Shown here: positions 52,725 through 61,550 of the stretch, one piece after another | How the letters are laid out: the number at the start of each line of letters is the position of its first letter | How positions within the stretch are numbered: the first letter of the stretch is position 1 | Source of the DNA: Cupriavidus sp. IDO | GTDB lineage: Bacteria > Pseudomonadota > Gammaproteobacteria > Burkholderiales > Burkholderiaceae | Direction: 5' to 3' | NCBI RefSeq assembly: GCF_000812465.1 | Contig: NZ_JWMA01000106.1 | Coordinates: 1 to 64,000, forward strand | DNA length: 64,000 nucleotides | Program-made: the position numbers and the translations under genes | Notes under the pieces: generated by a model | Told to the model about the DNA's origin: nothing | Seen by the model: the letters and a program-made list of their open reading frames with translations, nothing else | The model's database searches: none

Positions 52725-54182
52725 ATGAAGCGATACCGATACGCCGCCAGTGCACTGCTCCTGACCCTTGCCGCCGGCTGCTCGCTGCAGCCCGTGTACC
52801 AGCGACCGGCAGCACCGGTGTCGGCGGCGTTTCCGGCGGGCGAGGCCTACCAGACCGCGTCAGCCGGGACTGGCAGCGCCACGCTGCCGGCTACGGAGAT
52901 CGGCTGGCGCGACTTCTTTGCCGATCCTCGCCTGCAGCGGCTGGTTGAACTCGCATTGCAGAACAACCGGGATTTGCGCGTCGCGGCGCTGAACGTCGAG
53001 AAAGTCCAGGCGCAATACCGCATCCAGCATGCTGAAATGTTTCCACAGGTGAACGCCGGCGCGAGCGCTTCGGCCACCGGCATTTCAGACAGCAGTTCCG
53101 CCACCGGCGCGAAGACCGCTCGCAACTATTCCGTGGGTGTTTCAGCGTCGTGGGAGATTGATTTCTTCGGCCGCCTGCGAAGCCTCTCGGATGCGGCGTT
53201 CGAGCAGTACCTGGCAAGTGCCTACGCGCGCCAGGCGGCCGAGATCCTGCTGGTGTCCGAGATCGCGGATCAGTACCTCACCACGCTCGCTTATGACGAG
53301 CAACTCGCGGTGACGCAGAGCACCCTGGAGACCGCGCAGGCAGCATACAAGATCGTGAAATTGCAATTCGACACAGGCACCGCGTCCGAACTGGACCTGC
53401 GACTGTCGGAGACCACCGTTGAGCAGGCACAGGCAACCTACGCCGCCCAGGTCCGGTTGCGCGCACAGGCCGAGAATGCGCTGGTATTACTGGTCGGCCA
53501 GCCGCTGCCGCCCGACCTGCCTCCGCCCGTCAGGCTCGGCGCCCAGCCGATCCTCACCGACATTCCGGCCGGGCTGCCCTCGGATCTGCTGCAACGCCGC
53601 CCCGACATCCTGCAGGCCGAGGCGGCCCTGCGCTCGGAGAATGCGGACATCGGCGCCGCGCGTGCGGCCTTCTTTCCGCGCATCTCGCTGACCGGCACCC
53701 TCGGCACGGCCAGCGCGGCACTCGGTGGCTTGTTTGCCGGCGGGTCCAGCGCATGGTCCTTCATCCCCTCCCTGGTCATGCCGATTTTCACCGCTGGCGC
53801 GAACCAGGCCAACCTGGATGTCGCGACGGTCCAGAAGGACATCGGCATCGCACAATACGAGAAGGCGGTCCAGACCGCTTTCCGGGAGGTTGCCGACGGG
53901 CTGGCGGCGCGCGGCACCTATGACAATCAGCTGGCAGCGCAGCAGCGCTACACCGATACCCAGCAGCGCCGGCTGGAGTTGGCCAACATGCTCTACTCGA
54001 GCGGCACCGACAGTTATCTGAGCGTGCTGACCGCTCAGACCGACTTGTACAACGCGCAGCTGGCGCTGGTCACGACCCGCCTGAACCGCCTGACCAGTCT
54101 TGTCGACCTGTACCGCTCGCTGGGCGGCGGCTGGATCCAGCGCACCGGCGATGCACCGCGGCAAGCGGGAAGTGCCTCATAA
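52725..54182 (+). CDS. outer-membrane efflux channel lipoprotein (OprM/NodT family)
   Basis: The 485-residue TolC-like channel has lipobox LAAGC near residues 15-19 and two outer-membrane-efflux repeats (FFADPRLQRLVELALQNNRDLRVA in the first half, LLQRRPDILQAEAALRSENADIGAARAAFFP in the second). It completes the tripartite pump. GGAGG precedes the ATG at 52725. A longer frame starting inside the pump gene is ignored. Confidence 0.94.
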   Translation: MKRYRYAASALLLTLAAGCSLQPVYQRPAAPVSAAFPAGEAYQTASAGTGSATLPATEIGWRDFFADPRLQRLVELALQNNRDLRVAALNVEKVQAQYRIQHAEMFPQVNAGASASATGISDSSSATGAKTARNYSVGVSASWEIDFFGRLRSLSDAAFEQYLASAYARQAAEILLVSEIADQYLTTLAYDEQLAVTQSTLETAQAAYKIVKLQFDTGTASELDLRLSETTVEQAQATYAAQVRLRAQAENALVLLVGQPLPPDLPPPVRLGAQPILTDIPAGLPSDLLQRRPDILQAEAALRSENADIGAARAAFFPRISLTGTLGTASAALGGLFAGGSSAWSFIPSLVMPIFTAGANQANLDVATVQKDIGIAQYEKAVQTAFREVADGLAARGTYDNQLAAQQRYTDTQQRRLELANMLYSSGTDSYLSVLTAQTDLYNAQLALVTTRLNRLTSLVDLYRSLGGGWIQRTGDAPRQAGSAS

Positions 54183-54330
54183 TTCCCGGAATCGTGAGGA
54201 CGATCGGTCAGATCACCGCGGGCTGGCAACCAGATCACGCTGTGGCTAATATTCCATCAGGCCATGCTTGGAAACCGGATATTGCGCGGGCGAGGTCCCT
54301 CGCAATCACAATGGCGAAGCCCGAATTATC

Positions 54331-55011
54331 ATGAAACTACTGATCGTCGAGGACAATGAGCGCGTCGCGCAATTCCTCCGGAAGGGATTGAGCGAAGCGG
54401 GACACACCGCGGATCACGCCGACAATGGACGCGACGGCATGTTCCTCGCTGCAAGCGAGCCTTATGACGCGATCATCATGGATCGGATGTTGCCCGGCGG
54501 CATCGACGGCCTGACGATCATCGAGGCGTTGCGCAGGACCGGAAGCAAGGTCCCTATCCTGATCCTGAGCGCCCTCGCCGATGTGGACGACCGCATCCGG
54601 GGTCTCAAGAGCGGCGGTGACGACTACCTTGTCAAGCCCTTTGCCTTTGGCGAACTGCTGGCACGCCTCGATGCCCTCCTGCGGCGTTCGCAGGCGGGTC
54701 GGGCCGAGACCACGCTCACGCTGGGCGACCTCTCCATGGACCTGCTTTCCCATAAGGTGACGCGGGCGGGCAAGGCCGTCGCGCTCCAACCGCGTGAATT
54801 CAAGCTGCTCGAATACCTGATGCGCCACGCCAACCAGGTAGTGACACGAACCATGCTGCTTGAAAACGTGTGGGACTATCATTTTGACCCGCAGACCAAT
54901 GTCATCGACGTTCACGTCAGCAAGCTGCGGCAGAAGATCGATGACGGCAGCGGACGTCAATTGCTGCGGACCGTTCGCAACGCCGGCTACATGCTGACGG
55001 CAGATGATTAA
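54331..55011 (+). CDS. OmpR-family response regulator
   Basis: The 226-residue protein has a receiver domain with acidic pocket E7/D8, phosphoacceptor D51 (AIIMDRMLPGG) and K102 (LVKPFAF). A winged-helix DNA-binding domain follows (LQPREFKLLEYLMRHANQVV, TNVIDVHVSKLRQKID). It resembles CusR/CzcR/QseB-type regulators. The start at 54331 follows the characteristic MKLLIVEDNE. It lies after the efflux operon and overlaps the kinase gene by eight bases, so it probably controls the pump. Confidence 0.93.
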   Translation: MKLLIVEDNERVAQFLRKGLSEAGHTADHADNGRDGMFLAASEPYDAIIMDRMLPGGIDGLTIIEALRRTGSKVPILILSALADVDDRIRGLKSGGDDYLVKPFAFGELLARLDALLRRSQAGRAETTLTLGDLSMDLLSHKVTRAGKAVALQPREFKLLEYLMRHANQVVTRTMLLENVWDYHFDPQTNVIDVHVSKLRQKIDDGSGRQLLRTVRNAGYMLTADD

Positions 55012-56365
55012 GCACTTGCGCTTTTCAGCGCTGAACGTAGGGCTTGGCTATGTTGCCGTGAGCCTGGTCGTGCTCACCCTGTTTGCCACGCCGCTCTTAT
55101 ACGCCTGGCACAACACCATCGAGCAGAGTCGCACCGAAAGGCTGCAGTCCGAAGCGCGGAACATGGCAGATCTCTTTGCCAGCCACGGAGCCGATGCGCT
55201 GGCCACGGCCATTGAATCCCGCGTCGGCGGGCAACTTGAGGACGCCGAAATCACGATCCTCCTGTTCACGGATCCGGCATTGGCGAAGCTTGCCGGCAAT
55301 TTGCCGGCATGGCCCCGCGAGGTTCCCCTATCGACCGGCATGCACGCAGCGTCGATCGATGTACGCAAGGGGGTGGTAAGAGCCGTATTGATCCACCAGG
55401 TACTTCCCGGGGGCTATCACCTGTTATTGGGGCGGGACGTCGGCCGCTTTGAAAAGCTCGAAGCGCTGTTCATGTCCGCACTGGCGGGCGCGGCCGGCAT
55501 GGTCCTGCTGCTCGGCGTCGCGGGCGGGCTACTGGTCCGTCGCACGCTGCTCTCAAAGGTGCACGACATCAACCAGGCAGCCGCGGCCATCATGCAGGGA
55601 AATCTCGCACATCGGTTGCCTGCTTATGGCGGTGAAAGCGAACTCAATACGCTGGTAGAGACCCAGAACCGCATGCTCGACCAGATCGAGCACCTGTTCG
55701 AGGGCATCCGGAACGTGTCCAATGCGATCGCGCATGACCTGCGCACGCCGCTGGCGGAATTGCGTTCCCGCCTGGAAGAGTTGTCGGTGACCCGGCCTCG
55801 CCCGGAACAGACCTTCGCCGAGATCGACAGCGCCATCGCCGACGTAGACCGCGTCATGGGCATCTTCAATGCGCTGCTGCGGCTGGCGGAGATTGATTCC
55901 GGCACGCGCCGCTCCGGATTCATCGCGGTCGATGCCGCCGCGGTGGCAGGAGAAGCCGCCGAATTCTACCAACCCGTGGCGGAGCTCCAGGGGGTCGCCC
56001 TGTCTTTCGCGTCGTCCGGGGCGCTCCCGCTGGCTGGCGATCCGCTGTTGCTAGCGCAGGCGGTCGGGAATCTTATCGACAACGCGCTCAAGTATGCCCA
56101 GAAGCGTGGGACGGTCACGGTCGATGCGTCACGCCGCGCTGACGGGACGGTCGTCATCTCAGTGTCGGATGATGGGCCGGGCATCCCCGATGAAGAGAAG
56201 CACAAAGTGCTCGAACGCTTCTACCGCGGCGACGCAAGTCGCAGTACACCGGGTGTGGGATTGGGGCTCAGCCTCGTGGCCGCCGTGGCGAAGCTGCATG
56301 GCGGCGCCCTTGAACTGACCGACAATCACCCGGGGTTGAGGGCAACGCTGGTCCTCGCTTCTTAA
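55004..56365 (+). CDS. sensor histidine kinase
   Basis: The 453-residue kinase has a span at about 15-35 and a periplasmic sensor of about 125 residues. A second span lies at about 160-183, followed by HAMP. HisKA has H244 in NAIAHDLRTPLAELRSRLEEL. The ATPase domain has NLIDNALKYA, DDGPGIPDEEKHKVLERFYRG and GVGLGLSLVAAVAKLHGG. It pairs with the regulator it overlaps. The signal is unknown. Confidence 0.93.
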   Translation: MIKHLRFSALNVGLGYVAVSLVVLTLFATPLLYAWHNTIEQSRTERLQSEARNMADLFASHGADALATAIESRVGGQLEDAEITILLFTDPALAKLAGNLPAWPREVPLSTGMHAASIDVRKGVVRAVLIHQVLPGGYHLLLGRDVGRFEKLEALFMSALAGAAGMVLLLGVAGGLLVRRTLLSKVHDINQAAAAIMQGNLAHRLPAYGGESELNTLVETQNRMLDQIEHLFEGIRNVSNAIAHDLRTPLAELRSRLEELSVTRPRPEQTFAEIDSAIADVDRVMGIFNALLRLAEIDSGTRRSGFIAVDAAAVAGEAAEFYQPVAELQGVALSFASSGALPLAGDPLLLAQAVGNLIDNALKYAQKRGTVTVDASRRADGTVVISVSDDGPGIPDEEKHKVLERFYRGDASRSTPGVGLGLSLVAAVAKLHGGALELTDNHPGLRATLVLAS

Positions 56366-56424
56366 AGAGCTTCAGCGACGGCGCGGGCACGCAACCGAAG
56401 GCAGAGCCACGGCCGCGCACCGGT

Positions 56425-56631
56425 TCATGATATCGGGCGGCGGATCGCCTCGTCCTGGTCCACGCCCAGCTTTCGAGCGATGGCGTCAGATCCCGCCCGG
56501 CGAATTCGGCTCATCACCGTCGTGCGCACGAACAATGCATGCTCGAAGGGCACATCGCCCTCCCCGCGCTCGTTGTCATCGTAGTCGCGGTCCAGAAATA
56601 TATAGGACTCCGCCTGGAGCTCATTGAAGAC
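56425..56631 (-). pseudogene. orphan coding-like C-terminus
   Basis: On the minus strand the frame ending at 56425 reads 68 residues with strong coding character and GC-rich third positions (VFNELQAESYIFLDRDYDDN, later SRIRRAGSDAIARKLGVDQD). It has no ATG start; upstream the frame only continues as a shadow inside the amidase gene. A GTG at 56553 with GGGGAGG just before it could give a 42-residue protein. The most likely reading is the 3' end of a gene lost on its 5' side. Family not recognised. Confidence 0.4.
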
Positions 56632-56659
56632 GCCACTGTCACGCTTTGAGAATGGGTTC

Positions 56660-58252
56660 TCAGTCGTTGCGCGCCAGACCCGGGGTGGAAGCAGGCATCT
56701 TGCGCGCGAGGGCCGCCTGCTCGAAACCATAGGCATATCGGATGAGTTGAGGTTCGCTCCACGGGCGACCGAGAAACTCCAGGCCGACAGGCACGCCGCG
56801 CGGGGCCTCCTCGGTGGGAGAAGAGAATCCGGCAGGAACCACAACGGCCGGGAATCCGGTCAACGAAGCCAGAATGCCGTTGCGTTCTCTTTGGTCATAC
56901 TCTCCGATCGGCACGGGCAAGCGCTTCTGATGCGGATAGATCATGGCATCGAGATGGTTCTCCGCCATCAGGTTGGCAACCCGGATCTTGAGCGCGTCGA
57001 TCTTTACCAGCCGGTCCTTGTAATCAGGCTCATTCAGGCCATTCTCGATGCCTTTGGCGGATTGCAGGAATTTACTCAGGCTCGGATGCGTTTTCCCACT
57101 GGCGACGATGTCGTCCAGTGAATGTGCGGGAGCATTGCTTCCGGCATCCCTCAGGTACTGGTTCATGACGCTCTTGTATTCGTATTTCTGAACATCAAGC
57201 TGACCGTTCAGCTTGTCGGTATCCAGCTCGGGAGTCGAGACCGGTACGATGACCGCTCCTTTCTTCTTCAGAACGTCAATCGCATGCGCCATGACGCGAT
57301 TGACTTCCTCATGATCCGTCCCAGTCCCGAACAGGGATTGCATCACACCGATCCGTACGCCTTTCAGCCCGTCTTTATCCAGGTATGCCGTATAGGTCCC
57401 GGGGATATGGCCCCAGCTCATTGCGGTCACCGGATCGGTTTGATCGTACCCCGCCATGACGTCCAGCATGCGGGCGGCATCAGCCACCGAACGGGTGATC
57501 GGGCCGGCCTCGTCCTGCGTGAAGGAAACCGGCACAATTCCCGAGCGGCTGACCAGTCCAAGCGTAGGCCGGATAGACACGAGGCTATTGTTGGATGCCG
57601 GGGAACGCAGAGAATTTGCCGTATCCGAGCCGGTGCCAATGGTGGCGAAATTGGCAGCCAGCGCCGCTCCGGTGCCGCCGCTCGATCCGCCCGGTGTTAA
57701 TTTGAGGTCGTAGGGATTCTTCGTCTGTCCGCCCAGCGAACTGACCGTCACCCCGCCCAGCGCAAATTCCTGAAGATTGGTCTTGCCGAGAATCACGGCA
57801 CCACTTCTCTTCAGGCGGCCCACCACGAATGCGTCTTCGGTGGGGCGCGAACCCGCCAGCGAAGCCGAGCCTGCGGTGGTCGGCATGTCGGCAGTGTTGT
57901 AATTGTCCTTCAGCACCGTTGGAATGCACTGCAGCGATTTCAATTTTCCGCTGCGACGGAATGCGCGATCCATTTCATCTGCCTGGGCAAGCGCATCGGG
58001 ATTTATGTATAGCATGGCATTCAATGCAGGACCTTGCTTGTCATATGCCTGAATCCTGTCCAGATATTGCTTGACCAGCCCATGGCAGCTCAAACTTCCG
58101 TTCTTCATCGCTTGATGAATGTCAGCGACGGAGGACTCCATAATATTGAAAGATTTTTCGGCAGAATATGCCGTGAATGGCAGGATTCCGGAAAGCAACG
58201 CGATCGCATTTGCCGCGAATCGGATCCCGAGAGAATATCTTTTTAAGCGCAT
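56660..58252 (-). CDS. exported amidase (amidase signature family)
   Basis: The 530-residue protein has a signal peptide (MRLKRYSL, hydrophobic stretch, cleavage near AYSA). The amidase core follows: catalytic Lys in VLKDNYNTADMP, glycine-serine motif TPGGSSGGTGAALAANFA, and nucleophile segment GSDTANSLRSPASNNS, a slight variant of the usual GTDTGGSIR. Substrate unknown; an envelope location suggests peptidoglycan-derived or environmental amides. No Shine-Dalgarno is visible at the ATG 58252. Local GC is lower than in the flanks, a possible sign of transfer. Confidence 0.87.
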   Translation of the reverse strand: MRLKRYSLGIRFAANAIALLSGILPFTAYSAEKSFNIMESSVADIHQAMKNGSLSCHGLVKQYLDRIQAYDKQGPALNAMLYINPDALAQADEMDRAFRRSGKLKSLQCIPTVLKDNYNTADMPTTAGSASLAGSRPTEDAFVVGRLKRSGAVILGKTNLQEFALGGVTVSSLGGQTKNPYDLKLTPGGSSGGTGAALAANFATIGTGSDTANSLRSPASNNSLVSIRPTLGLVSRSGIVPVSFTQDEAGPITRSVADAARMLDVMAGYDQTDPVTAMSWGHIPGTYTAYLDKDGLKGVRIGVMQSLFGTGTDHEEVNRVMAHAIDVLKKKGAVIVPVSTPELDTDKLNGQLDVQKYEYKSVMNQYLRDAGSNAPAHSLDDIVASGKTHPSLSKFLQSAKGIENGLNEPDYKDRLVKIDALKIRVANLMAENHLDAMIYPHQKRLPVPIGEYDQRERNGILASLTGFPAVVVPAGFSSPTEEAPRGVPVGLEFLGRPWSEPQLIRYAYGFEQAALARKMPASTPGLARND

Positions 58253-58356
58253 AGATAAGGTCAGATGGTTCTGAAGAATACAGCCCGCCAATCGAGGCTG
58301 GCATGGTGAAGACTTTTGATCGTTATGAAAGAGATATCAGGGTCGCCAGCCATTTG

Positions 58357-59631
58357 TTATCCGAGATAACGTCGCCGTGCCGGCTTGAGAACAACGATCG
58401 CGAGCAATGCAGTCGCAATGTCCAGGGTGATGGCAACACCAAACACGGGCATCCAGCTACCGAGCTTTTCGTGCATCAGCGCAGCGAGCGGCCCGCCCAG
58501 GATCGACCCGATGCCCTGTGAGATATAGAGCCAGCCGTAATTGGTGGTGGCGTAGCGCGTGCCAAAGGTATCGGTCAGCGTGGAGGGAAAGAGCGAGAAT
58601 ATTTCACCCCAACCCAGGAACACCACGCCGGACAGCAGCACGAACAGCACGGCATTCTCGCGCGTCAGCAGCCACAGTCCCATCGCCACGCCTTCCAGCG
58701 CGAAAGCGAAGCACATGGTGTTCTCGCGGCCCCAGCGGTCGGATACCCAGCCAAACAGCGGGCGCGTCAGTCCATTGGTGAAGCGGTCGAGCGTCAGCGC
58801 CAGCGGCAGCGCGGCCATGCCGAGCACTGTCACGCCGGCAACGCCGAAGTCCTTCGCGAAAGTCGCCATCTGCGATGTCACCATCAACCCTGAGGTGGAC
58901 ACCATTGTCATCATGGCAAAGAGCAGCCAGAACAGCGGCGTGCGCAGCATCTCGCGGGTTGGGACGTCAGCGGCGGCCTTTGCACCGGTGCGCCTCGCAG
59001 TATGTTCGGGCAGCACCACGCCCTGCGGCGAACGAAGACCCTGCGAGGCGATGAAGCCGATCACGGCAAAGAGCAGGCCGAACTGCCACAACGTGGCCTC
59101 CAGTCCCCTCTGGGCCAGTGCCGAGGCGATCGGGAAGGTCGTGGCGATGGCACCCATGCCGTATCCCGCTGCGACCATGCCCACGGCAAGCCCGCGCCGG
59201 TCCGGGAACCAGCGCACCATCTGCCCGACGACCCCGACGTAGACAATGCCCGTGCCCAGCCCGCCCACGACGCCATAGCTCAGGTACAGCAGACCCACAC
59301 TGTGCACCTGCGCCGCAAGCACCCAGCTCAGTCCCGACAGCACCGTGCCAAGCGCAATCAGCCGGCGCGGCCCGGAACGCTCAATCAGCGCCCCCTGGAA
59401 CGGCGAAAAGAACGTCTGCAGCACGATCAGCAGCGAGAACGTGACCTGCAGCTCCGACAGGGGAACCCCAAGCTTTGCGGCCAGCGGCTTAGTGAACAGC
59501 GTCCAGACATACTGCGGACTGGAAATTGCCATCATGCACAGCATGCCAAGCGCCAGCTGTATCCAGCGCACGTGCGCCGCCGGCAAGGCCGCGGCACCAC
59601 TCACTGATGCGTTCTCTGCAACGGTATTCAT
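58357..59631 (-). CDS. MFS transporter, oxalate/formate antiporter (OFA) family
   Basis: The 424-residue, 12-span carrier begins about residue 22 with WIQLALGMLCMMAISSPQYVWTLF. Loop 2-3 is IERSGPRRLIALG, and GWGEIFSLFPSTLTDTFGTRYATTNYGWLYISQGIGS is typical of the OFA family. It should exchange small carboxylates. It starts 102 bases after the GGT gene stop on the same strand and is probably in its operon, giving uptake or export of a GGT substrate or product. Confidence 0.87.
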   Translation of the reverse strand: MNTVAENASVSGAAALPAAHVRWIQLALGMLCMMAISSPQYVWTLFTKPLAAKLGVPLSELQVTFSLLIVLQTFFSPFQGALIERSGPRRLIALGTVLSGLSWVLAAQVHSVGLLYLSYGVVGGLGTGIVYVGVVGQMVRWFPDRRGLAVGMVAAGYGMGAIATTFPIASALAQRGLEATLWQFGLLFAVIGFIASQGLRSPQGVVLPEHTARRTGAKAAADVPTREMLRTPLFWLLFAMMTMVSTSGLMVTSQMATFAKDFGVAGVTVLGMAALPLALTLDRFTNGLTRPLFGWVSDRWGRENTMCFAFALEGVAMGLWLLTRENAVLFVLLSGVVFLGWGEIFSLFPSTLTDTFGTRYATTNYGWLYISQGIGSILGGPLAALMHEKLGSWMPVFGVAITLDIATALLAIVVLKPARRRYLG

Positions 59632-59733
59632 CTGACTACTCCTTCAAACCAGCTTCGGGGGATCGGATAACGGAACTGCGTACAAGACCGGCCGTTGGCG
59701 CGCAAACACATTGCGCAAGCGGCATACGCCGGA

Positions 59734-61353
59734 TTACCAGCTGGCCACGGCGCCGTCGCCGCGGGGATCGGCCCCACCTTCGTAGAGCCCGTTGGGGTGC
59801 AGCACGATGGCGCCGGCATGGCCCATGGTTTCGTCATACGGCTGCAAGATCTCGATGTCGTGGCCGAGTGCGCGCAGGGCGTCGCAGGTTGGCTGCGGAA
59901 AGCGCGCCTCGAGCTTGAGAGTGTCGGTGGTCTGGCCCCAGGTGCGGCCCAGCAGCCAGCGGGGTGCGTCGATCGCGGCCTGGGGGTTCATGCCGAAATG
60001 CACGATGCGCGAGAACACCGCGCTCTGCGATTGCGGCTGACCATCGCCGCCCATGTTTCCGTAGACCAGCGTACGGCCGTCGGCCAGGCGCGCCAGGGCC
60101 GGGTTCAGCGTGTGGAACGGTTTGCGCCCCGGCATCAGCGGGTTGCGCGCGGCAGGGTCCAGCGAGAAGCTGCAGCCGCGGTTCTGCCAGTTGATGCCAG
60201 AGGCAGGCAGCACGACGCCGCTGCCGAACTCGTGATAGATGCTCTGGATAAAGCTGACCGCGACGCCCTCGGCATCGACCACGCCCATCCAGACCGTATC
60301 CGCTGGCCCCATGCCCTCTCCCCACGGCAGCGCCCGGTCGGGCCGGATACGCGCGGCAGCAGCATCGAGCCAGGCTGGCGCAAGCAGGTCCCGTGGATCC
60401 ACGTCCATGTACGCGGGATCGGTGATATGGCGGTCGCGGGCCAGAAAGGCCTGTTTGGTTGCCTCGACGCAGGCATGGACGTAGGGCGCGCCGGTCGATG
60501 CCATGGCGCGGGCTGGCAGCAGATCGAGCAGGCGGTCTAGCTGGCCCAGGATCTGCAGCGACACCAACCCCTGGGTGGGCGGCGGCATGTTGTAGACGCG
60601 GCCGCGCGAGTGCGCCAGTACCAGCGGTGTCTTCCATACGGCGCGGTGTTCCGCGAGGTCCTGCAGGCTTAGCGGACTGCCGACGGCGGCCAGGTCCTGC
60701 GCAATGCTGCGGGCCAGGTCGCCCCGGTAGAAATCGTCGAGCCCCGCTTCCACCAGTTGCTCCAGCGTGGCAGCCAGGCGTGGCTGGCAAAAGCGTGCAC
60801 CGGCAAGCGGCGGCGCGCCGCCTGCCAGGAAGGTTTCGGCAAACCCGGTTATTCCAGAGAGCTCATGGGCCCTCGCTGCAACGCAGGCCGCCTGGCTATG
60901 CGTGACCGGAACGCCGTGGCGGGCATAGCCGATGGCGTCGGCAAGCAGCCGTGACAGCGGCATGCGCCCGCCCAGCGTCTCGCGCGACCAGGTGCGCGCG
61001 GCATGCCAGCCGGCCACCGTCCCGGCCACCGTGTTGGCCGCCATCCCGCCGCGGAACGGGATCGTTGCGAAACCCGCTTCACGGTAGCGCTCGATGCTGG
61101 CGGCCTCTGCCGCCGCGCCGCACGCTTCGAGGCCGCGGGGCGCCTCATTCGGCCGCGCGATCAGCCAGAAGCTGTCGCCGCCGATGCTGTTCATATGCGG
61201 GTACGCAACCGCGATCGTGGCCGCCGCCGCGATCATCGCTTCGACGGCGTTTCCGCCTTCGCGCAGGATCGCCAGCGCACTCTGCGAAGCCAGCGCGTGC
61301 GGCGCCACCGCCATGCCGCGGCTGCCGCGAATCGGGTTCCGATGAAACGTCAT
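59734..61353 (-). CDS. gamma-glutamyltransferase-family protein (cytoplasmic type)
   Basis: This is a 539-residue Ntn-hydrolase precursor that should self-cleave before the catalytic Thr353 (GPADTVWMGVVDAEG), giving large and small subunits. GGNAVEAMIAAAATIAV and YGNMGGDGQPQSQ match the family. There is no signal peptide, unlike classical periplasmic GGT, so it resembles cytoplasmic YwrD-like members that act on other gamma-glutamyl or acyl amides. GGAG lies at the start, with a palindromic operator directly upstream. Confidence 0.88.
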   Translation of the reverse strand: MTFHRNPIRGSRGMAVAPHALASQSALAILREGGNAVEAMIAAAATIAVAYPHMNSIGGDSFWLIARPNEAPRGLEACGAAAEAASIERYREAGFATIPFRGGMAANTVAGTVAGWHAARTWSRETLGGRMPLSRLLADAIGYARHGVPVTHSQAACVAARAHELSGITGFAETFLAGGAPPLAGARFCQPRLAATLEQLVEAGLDDFYRGDLARSIAQDLAAVGSPLSLQDLAEHRAVWKTPLVLAHSRGRVYNMPPPTQGLVSLQILGQLDRLLDLLPARAMASTGAPYVHACVEATKQAFLARDRHITDPAYMDVDPRDLLAPAWLDAAAARIRPDRALPWGEGMGPADTVWMGVVDAEGVAVSFIQSIYHEFGSGVVLPASGINWQNRGCSFSLDPAARNPLMPGRKPFHTLNPALARLADGRTLVYGNMGGDGQPQSQSAVFSRIVHFGMNPQAAIDAPRWLLGRTWGQTTDTLKLEARFPQPTCDALRALGHDIEILQPYDETMGHAGAIVLHPNGLYEGGADPRGDGAVASW

Positions 61354-61368
61354 GATGTGCTCCGAAAA

Positions 61369-61382
61369 TTATGTATACATAA
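61369..61382. promoter_or_regulatory. GntR operator at the GGT start
   Basis: TTATGTATACATAA is a perfect 14-bp palindrome containing the TGTATACA core known for several FCD-type GntR regulators. It ends 15 bases before the GGT ATG, so binding would block promoter or ribosome access. The GntR gene upstream is the obvious candidate. Confidence 0.65.
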
Positions 61383-61550
61383 AATTCACGAAACACAACG
61401 CAAGGCCTGTGCCACGCCATGCCTTGCCACCGGTGGCGGCAGGCAATGCCGCGCCGGTCAAGGCATTGCCGGCGATAGCGGGGAATTCCCCAACTGGGGA
61501 AGGAAACGGAAGCGGGGAAGATTATGGCGCCGACGGCACCATATCAGTGC

